This document shows positions 6,468 through 9,758 of a DNA stretch of 9,758 nucleotides, piece after piece. This DNA is from Burkholderiales bacterium (GTDB taxonomy: Bacteria > Pseudomonadota > Gammaproteobacteria > Burkholderiales > Casimicrobiaceae): NCBI GenBank assembly GCA_031257235.1, contig JAIRPA010000202.1:1-9758 (forward strand), in the 5' to 3' direction. The position numbers and the translations under genes are program-made. The notes under the pieces are model-generated. The model had not been told where the DNA came from. It ran no database searches and saw nothing but the letters and a program-made list of their open reading frames with translations. Within the stretch, counting starts at the first letter, position 1; the number at the start of each line of letters is the position of its first letter.

Positions 6468-6821
6468 TCAGAACTTGAGACCGCCTTCGCGCGCGGCATC
6501 CGCAAGCGCTTTGATGCGACCATGAAACTTGTACCCCGAACGATCAAAAGAAACCGTTTCGACCCCGACTTTTTTTGCCCGCTCGGCAATCGCCGCGCCA
6601 ACAATGGTGGCCGCGTTTTTAGTGCCGCCGTTTTTTAAATCGCCGCGAACCGACGCTTCCGCCGTGGAAGCCGCCGCCAAGACGCGATCCCCCGTCGGCG
6701 CGATGACCTGCGCGTAAATATGCAGATTTGAGCGGTAAACCACCAAACGCGCGGTGCGAAGCTCGGCAATACGCACCCGGGTTTTGCGGGCGCGGCGCAA
6801 TCGAGCAGCTTTTGTATTCAT
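6468..6821 (-). CDS. rplR: 50S ribosomal protein L18
   Basis: This encodes 117 residues of uL18, which binds 5S rRNA and brings it into the central protuberance. The basic N terminus RLRRARKTRVRI is followed by RLVVYRSNLHIYAQVI, NAATIVGAAIAERAKK and SFDRSGYKFHGRIKALADAA, ending REGGLKF, the near-universal C terminus. TGA follows this motif directly, which is good evidence that TGA is a functional stop codon in this organism. The ATG has GAGG eight bases upstream. The 35-base gap after rplF holds two short palindromes (6834-6843 and 6843-6856). Confidence 0.97.
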   Translation of the reverse strand: MNTKAARLRRARKTRVRIAELRTARLVVYRSNLHIYAQVIAPTGDRVLAAASTAEASVRGDLKNGGTKNAATIVGAAIAERAKKVGVETVSFDRSGYKFHGRIKALADAAREGGLKF

Positions 6822-6856
6822 ATCTTTAACCTCGTCTTAAGACGCGAATGTTCGCG

Positions 6857-7384
6857 TTATTTCTTCTTGGTTTCTTTCAAAATCACCCGTTCATCGGCAT
6901 AGCGAACCCCTTTACCTTTGTAGGGCTCCGGCGGACGGTACGCGCGGATATCCGCCGCCACCTGACCGACCACCTGCTTATCAATGCCTTTGATGATGAT
7001 TTCTGTTTGCTGGGGCAATTCGGCTTTGATCCCTTCCGGAAGTTTGTGCACCACCGGATGAGAAAACCCCAGCGACAAATTGAGCGCGTTGCCGGACAAC
7101 TGTGCGCGAAAGCCCACGCCGACCAACGTCAATTTGCGTTCAAACCCTTGAGCCACACCTTTGACCATGTTCGCCAACAACGCGCGCGTCGTTCCAAACA
7201 CGGCACCCGCCATCGGGTCTTTTAAAGAGACCACCAAGGTGTCACCGTTTTTTTCGACCGCCACGCCCTTATCAATAGGATGCGATAACGAACCCAACGG
7301 GCCTTTTACCGTCACCTGATCGGCTGTCAGCGTTACTTCAACTTTTGCGGGTAACGCGATCGGCGCTTTTCCAATTCGAGACAT
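6857..7384 (-). CDS. rplF: 50S ribosomal protein L6
   Basis: This encodes 175 residues of uL6, made of two similar domains and located near the L7/L12 stalk base and sarcin-ricin loop. MSRIGKAPIALPAKVEVTL opens the first domain with VKGPLGSLSHPI. The second carries LVGVGFRAQLSGNALNLSLG, FSHPVVHKLPEGI and the C-terminal YRPPEPYKGKGVRYADE ending in KETKKK. The ATG at 7384 is fixed by a strong GGAGGT six bases upstream that overlaps the rpsH stop; an upstream in-frame start within rpsH is discarded because the family begins at MSRIG. The stop is TAA. Confidence 0.97.
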   Translation of the reverse strand: MSRIGKAPIALPAKVEVTLTADQVTVKGPLGSLSHPIDKGVAVEKNGDTLVVSLKDPMAGAVFGTTRALLANMVKGVAQGFERKLTLVGVGFRAQLSGNALNLSLGFSHPVVHKLPEGIKAELPQQTEIIIKGIDKQVVGQVAADIRAYRPPEPYKGKGVRYADERVILKETKKK

Positions 7385-7397
7385 AGAAAGACCTCCT

Positions 7398-7793
7398 TTA
7401 CGCGACAATGCAAAGCACTTCGCCGCCGACACCCGCCGCGCGCGCTTTGCGATCCGTCATCACACCGCGCGACGTGGAAACGACCGCAATACCCAAACCG
7501 TTCATGACGGTCGGAATCGCTTCTTTACCACGATAAATCCGCAAGCCGGGACGAGAAATGCGTTCTATTTTCTCAATCACCGGACGCCCCGCATAATATT
7601 TCAACGCGATTTCCAACGCCGGCTTGGCTCTGTCAGAGCTTATGCGAAAATCTTCAATATAACCTTCGTCTTTTAAAACTTGCGCAATCGCAATTTTCAC
7701 CTTCGACGAAGGCATCGACACGCTCGGCTGTTCTACCATCTGCGCGTTGCGAATACGGGTCAACATATCCGCGATCGGATCAGACATACTCAT
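7398..7793 (-). CDS. rpsH: 30S ribosomal protein S8
   Basis: This encodes 131 residues of uS8, a primary binder of 16S rRNA helix 21 and, in E. coli, the autorepressor of the spc operon. MSMSDPIADMLTRIRNAQ, MPSSKVKIAIAQVLKDEGYI, RISRPGLRIYRGK and GLGIAVVSTSRGVMTDRKAR are all diagnostic, ending GGEVLCIVA. The first of two nearby ATG codons (7793) is preferred because GAGGTG lies just upstream and the family often starts MSM. The stop TAA overlaps the rplF ribosome binding site. Confidence 0.97.
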   Translation of the reverse strand: MSMSDPIADMLTRIRNAQMVEQPSVSMPSSKVKIAIAQVLKDEGYIEDFRISSDRAKPALEIALKYYAGRPVIEKIERISRPGLRIYRGKEAIPTVMNGLGIAVVSTSRGVMTDRKARAAGVGGEVLCIVA

Positions 7794-7804
7794 TCGTCAC
7801 CTCG

Positions 7805-8110
7805 TTACCAACTGGCTTTAACAATACCGGGAATTTCTCCCCGCATTGCACACTCGCGCAATTTGTTGCGCCCCAGACCAAATTTACGAAATACCCCGCG
7901 CGGACGCCCCGTCAGCGCGCAACGATTGCGCAAACGCGTCGGATTTGCGTTACGCGGCAATTGTTGCAATTTAAGCCGCGCTTGATAACGCTCTTCATCC
8001 GTGAGCTTGCTGTTTTTAATAATTGCAAGCAACGCATCACGCTTTTTCTGATATTTCGCGACCAAATTCATTCTTTTCAGATCGCGGTTAATCAAAGACA
8101 ATTTCGCCAT
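7805..8110 (-). CDS. rpsN: 30S ribosomal protein S14 (long, zinc-free form)
   Basis: This encodes 101 residues of uS14 in the long form typical of proteobacteria, located on the 30S head near S3 and S10. MAKLSLINRDLKRMNLVAK opens it; RNRCALTGRPRGVFRKFG and LRECAMRGEIPGIVKASW close it. The two CxxC pairs of the short zinc-binding form are absent. The ATG lies four bases after the rplE TAA, with AGGGG upstream inside the last rplE codons, so coupling to rplE is likely. An in-frame upstream start inside rplE is rejected because the family begins at MAK. Confidence 0.97.
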   Translation of the reverse strand: MAKLSLINRDLKRMNLVAKYQKKRDALLAIIKNSKLTDEERYQARLKLQQLPRNANPTRLRNRCALTGRPRGVFRKFGLGRNKLRECAMRGEIPGIVKASW

Positions 8111-8114
8111 TTTT

Positions 8115-8654
8115 TTAACCCCTGAACGGAAACTTAAACGCGGAAAGAAGCGCTTTGGCTTCCGCATCGGTTTTTGCCGTCGTTGCCACGGTAATGTTCA
8201 ACCCGCGCAACGCGTCGATTTTGTCGTACTCAATTTCCGGGAAAATGATTTGTTCTTTCACGCCCATATTGAAATTGCCGCGACCATCAAACCCCTTACC
8301 GCCGACGCCGCGAAAGTCGCGCACGCGCGGTAACGCGATGGTCACCAAACGATCAAAAAATTCATACATCTTTTCGCGCCGCAACGTGACCATACAGCCA
8401 ATCGGATAACCTTCACGGATTTTGAAACCCGCGATGGCTTTGCGTGCTTTGGTGACCACCGGTTTTTGACCGGCGATTTTTTGCAAATCCGCGACCGCGT
8501 TATCCAATACTTTTTTGTCTGCCACCGCTTCACCGACGCCCATGTTGAGCACAATTTTGGTGATGCGCGGGACTTCCATGACTGACTTGTATCCGAATTG
8601 CTTCGTCAACGCAGGAACGACTTCTTTACGATAATAATCTTGTAAACGTGCCAT
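8115..8654 (-). CDS. rplE: 50S ribosomal protein L5
   Basis: This encodes 179 residues of uL5, which binds 5S rRNA in the central protuberance and forms the bridge to S13. The sequence runs MARLQDYYRKEVVPALTKQF, EVPRITKIVLNMGVGEAV, GQKPVVTKARKAIAGFKIRE, LPRVRDFRGVGGKGFDGRGN, then FNMGVKEQIIFPEIEYDKID and LRGLNITVATTAKTD, ending FKFPFRG. Length matches the family (about 178-179). The ATG has AGGA six bases upstream and follows rplX by eight bases. The partner at the inter-subunit bridge is S13, whose gene is interrupted downstream. Confidence 0.97.
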   Translation of the reverse strand: MARLQDYYRKEVVPALTKQFGYKSVMEVPRITKIVLNMGVGEAVADKKVLDNAVADLQKIAGQKPVVTKARKAIAGFKIREGYPIGCMVTLRREKMYEFFDRLVTIALPRVRDFRGVGGKGFDGRGNFNMGVKEQIIFPEIEYDKIDALRGLNITVATTAKTDAEAKALLSAFKFPFRG

Positions 8655-8662
8655 AGCTCTTC

Positions 8663-8989
8663 CTAATTGCCCAAAGCTTCATTGTTGGACTTGAAAAAAC
8701 GCACTTTACGTTTGCTCTCGCCTTCGCCTTCAAACCTAAAACCGATACGGTCAGGCTTTTGCGTTGCCGCATTCCATATCGCCACGTTGGAGATATGAAT
8801 CGGCATTTCTTTGACAAGAATACCGCCCGCTTCGTTTTTCATGGGATTTGGGCGCGTATGGCGTTTGTATTGATTGACACCTGCAACAAGCAGGTATTGA
8901 TCGTCAATGACGCGATCTACCGAGCCCCGTTTGCCTTTGTCTCGACCGGTAATGACTACGACTTGATCGCCTTTACGAATTTTGCGCAT
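8663..8989 (-). CDS. rplX: 50S ribosomal protein L24
   Basis: This encodes 108 residues of uL24, one of the first proteins to bind 23S rRNA in 50S assembly, near the polypeptide exit. The KOW motif is clear at the start: MRKIRKGDQVVVITGRDKGK followed by RGSVDRV. NQYKRHTRPNPMKNEAGGI and EMPIHISNVAIW follow, and KPDRIGFRFEGEGESKRKVR ends the conserved part. The ATG has AGAGGT close upstream, overlapping the end of rplN, and the stop is TAG. Confidence 0.97.
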   Translation of the reverse strand: MRKIRKGDQVVVITGRDKGKRGSVDRVIDDQYLLVAGVNQYKRHTRPNPMKNEAGGILVKEMPIHISNVAIWNAATQKPDRIGFRFEGEGESKRKVRFFKSNNEALGN

Positions 8990-9000
8990 GGGAAACCTCT

Positions 9001-9369
9001 TTAGATTACTTCCGGCGCCAACGACACGATTTTCATAAACCGTTCGGTACGCAATTCTCTGGTTACCGGTCCGAAAATACGGGTTCCGATAGGCTCTAAT
9101 TTATTGTTCAGCAAAACCGCCGCATTGGAATCGAAACGAACCTTTGCGCCGTCATCACGACGCACGCCTGAGGCGGTACGAACCACCACGGCGCTGTAAA
9201 CTTCGCCTTTTTTCACGCGTCCGCGCGGCGCGGCATCTTTGATGCTCACTTTGATAATGTCGCCAATGTTGGCATAGCGGCGTTTGCTGCCTCCCAACAC
9301 CTTGATGCACATCACTGCGCGCGCACCCGTGTTATCGGCAACATCCAGCACCGTTTGCATTTGAATCAT
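9001..9369 (-). CDS. rplN: 50S ribosomal protein L14
   Basis: This encodes 122 residues of uL14, which lies at the subunit interface and is the contact site of the silencing factor RsfS. MIQMQTVLDVADNTGARAVM, CIKVLGGSKRRYANIGDIIK, PRGRVKKGEVYSAVVVRT and ENN-like LLNNKLEPIGTRIFGPVTRE are diagnostic, ending FMKIVSLAPEVI. The ATG at 9369 gives the universal MIQ start, with a purine-rich GGAGAGAG sequence upstream. It is the first gene of the cluster here. In most relatives rpsQ (S17) lies immediately upstream on the same strand, but it is absent from the following 389 bases. Confidence 0.97.
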   Translation of the reverse strand: MIQMQTVLDVADNTGARAVMCIKVLGGSKRRYANIGDIIKVSIKDAAPRGRVKKGEVYSAVVVRTASGVRRDDGAKVRFDSNAAVLLNNKLEPIGTRIFGPVTRELRTERFMKIVSLAPEVI

Positions 9370-9390
9370 GATTTACTCTCTCCAACTTAC

Positions 9391-9404
9391 CGGCTTTTCA
9401 GCCG
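9391..9404 (-). other. Small GAAA-loop hairpin in the rplN leader
   Basis: On the minus strand CGGCT and AGCCG pair around a GAAA tetraloop, about 22 bases before the rplN ATG and just upstream of its ribosome binding site. A second, weaker element (CCCG, AAA, CGGG; 9416-9426) precedes it. These may be structural elements of the leader; no known regulator site is recognised. Confidence 0.4.
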
Positions 9405-9449
9405 CCAGTTTTGGACCCGTTTCGGGAAAAGTTGTACACTACTTCGCTC

Positions 9450-9482
9450 AAAAAGACCGCTAAACCCGTGAGGATTTGGCGG
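9450..9482 (-). terminator. Terminator-like hairpin upstream of rplN (possible attenuator)
   Basis: On the minus strand an 11-position stem (CCGCCAAATCC / GGGTTTAGCGG, one C-A mismatch and one G-U pair) closes a TCAC loop and is followed at once by TCTTTTT. This has the form of an intrinsic terminator. It lies about 80 bases before the rplN start. If the promoter at 9493-9521 is real, the hairpin would sit at the very 5' end of the transcript and could act as an attenuator; otherwise it is a second terminator for upstream transcription. Confidence 0.5.
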
Positions 9483-9492
9483 AAAGGGTGAG

Positions 9493-9521
9493 ATTCTCCC
9501 ATTCTTTTTTAGAAAAAGCAA
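9493..9521 (-). promoter_or_regulatory. Tentative sigma70-type promoter for the ribosomal operon
   Basis: On the minus strand TTGCTT (9521-9516) and GAGAAT (9498-9493) are separated by 17 bases. They match the -35 consensus at 3 of 6 and the -10 at 4 of 6 positions. An A/T-rich stretch at 9531-9546 lies where an UP element would be expected. A promoter is needed somewhere here because the upstream unit seems to end at a terminator, but this exact placement is weakly supported. Confidence 0.33.
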
Positions 9522-9554
9522 GTACCACCCTTAAAAAAATTTAAAAGCCCCGCC

Positions 9555-9590
9555 AAAAAAACAGCGCCTTTCGACGCTGTTTTTATTTTT
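9555..9590 (-). terminator. Intrinsic terminator of the upstream minus-strand unit
   Basis: ACAGCG and CGCTGT pair around an 8-base loop, flanked by A runs on the left and by TTTT-A-TTTTT on the right. Read on the minus strand it ends in a U run and lies about 25-50 bases after the TAA of the open frame at the right edge. The flanks would also allow function on the plus strand. Confidence 0.72.
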
Positions 9591-9604
9591 AGGCAACCTC
9601 TTCC

Positions 9605-9757
9605 TTATTTGCACCCGTAAATCGGGAACACCCCGCCATACTGCGGCGGAGACACAACCGTTGCCCCGCATCCCACGGGCGCGAAAATTGCGATAGCGTT
9701 GATCAAAAGCGTGACGCTGACTTCAATGGGCGCGCAGATGGGCGGTTTTGGGGCGCA
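9605..9757 (-). CDS. Possible C-terminal fragment of an unidentified protein (start outside window)
   Basis: A minus-strand frame is open from the right edge to a TAA at 9605-9607 and encodes 50 residues. The visible part has four cysteines, a hydrophobic stretch (VSVTLLINAIAIFAPVG) and a closing PPQYGGVFPIYGCK. I do not recognise it; it is not ribosomal protein S17, which would be expected upstream of rplN. The terminator shortly downstream supports a real gene ending here. The opposite strand is also open from about 9621 to the edge, so the strand is not secure. Confidence 0.35.
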   Translation of the reverse strand, partial: CAPKPPICAPIEVSVTLLINAIAIFAPVGCGATVVSPPQYGGVFPIYGCK

Positions 9758-9758
9758 A

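Noticed and set aside
6834..6856. Adjacent palindromes between rplF and rplR as a terminator
   Set aside because: The stems are short, there is no U run, and transcription must continue into rplR.
8655..8662. S8-binding regulatory site between rplX and rplE, as in E. coli
   Set aside because: The gap is only eight bases and I could not see the helix-21-like structure by eye; a fold comparison would be needed to claim it.

Overview
This window is almost entirely one minus-strand ribosomal-protein cluster. It combines an spc-type and an alpha-type operon, and it looks betaproteobacterial. Reading in the direction of transcription (right to left), the order is rplN, rplX, rplE, rpsN, rpsH, rplF, rplR, rpsE, rpmD, rplO, secY, infA, rpmJ, rpsM, rpsK, rpsD, rpoA, rplQ. 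Three things suggest Betaproteobacteria: infA and rpmJ sit between secY and rpsM; IF-1 begins MAKEDTIQMQGEV; and the L15, S4 and L17 proteins read like that class. The assignment comes from remembered family sequences, not from a search.

Left edge (1-619): the 3' end of a plus-strand gene whose product carries GLUG-type repeats, probably a secreted or surface beta-solenoid protein. It converges on the ribosomal operon. Two strong hairpin terminators lie between them, one for each direction.

Centre (620-9369): eighteen genes packed with gaps of about 1 to 63 bases, nearly all with a recognisable Shine-Dalgarno sequence. They encode 50S proteins (L14, L24, L5, L6, L18, L30, L15, L36, L17), 30S proteins (S14, S8, S5, S13, S11, S4), the translocon subunit SecY, initiation factor IF-1 and the RNA polymerase alpha subunit. 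Co-transcription would couple ribosome, translocon and polymerase supply. The main anomaly is rpsM (S13). It carries an in-frame TGA at codon 83, where the family has Leu or Ile, and then forty perfectly S13-like codons up to a TAG. TGA is a genuine stop in rplR, rplO and secY here, so this is not simply a recoded genome.

Right edge (9370-9758): the gene expected upstream of rplN, rpsQ (S17), is absent, so the usual S10-spc continuity is broken exactly at rpsQ/rplN. In its place are an rplN leader with a terminator-like hairpin and U tract, a tentative promoter, a terminator, and the 3' end of an unidentified minus-strand open frame. The non-ordinary points are the rpsM stop codon, the rearranged and possibly attenuated leader, and an unusual cytoplasmic loop in SecY. 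I see no mobile element, CRISPR array, tRNA or rRNA.
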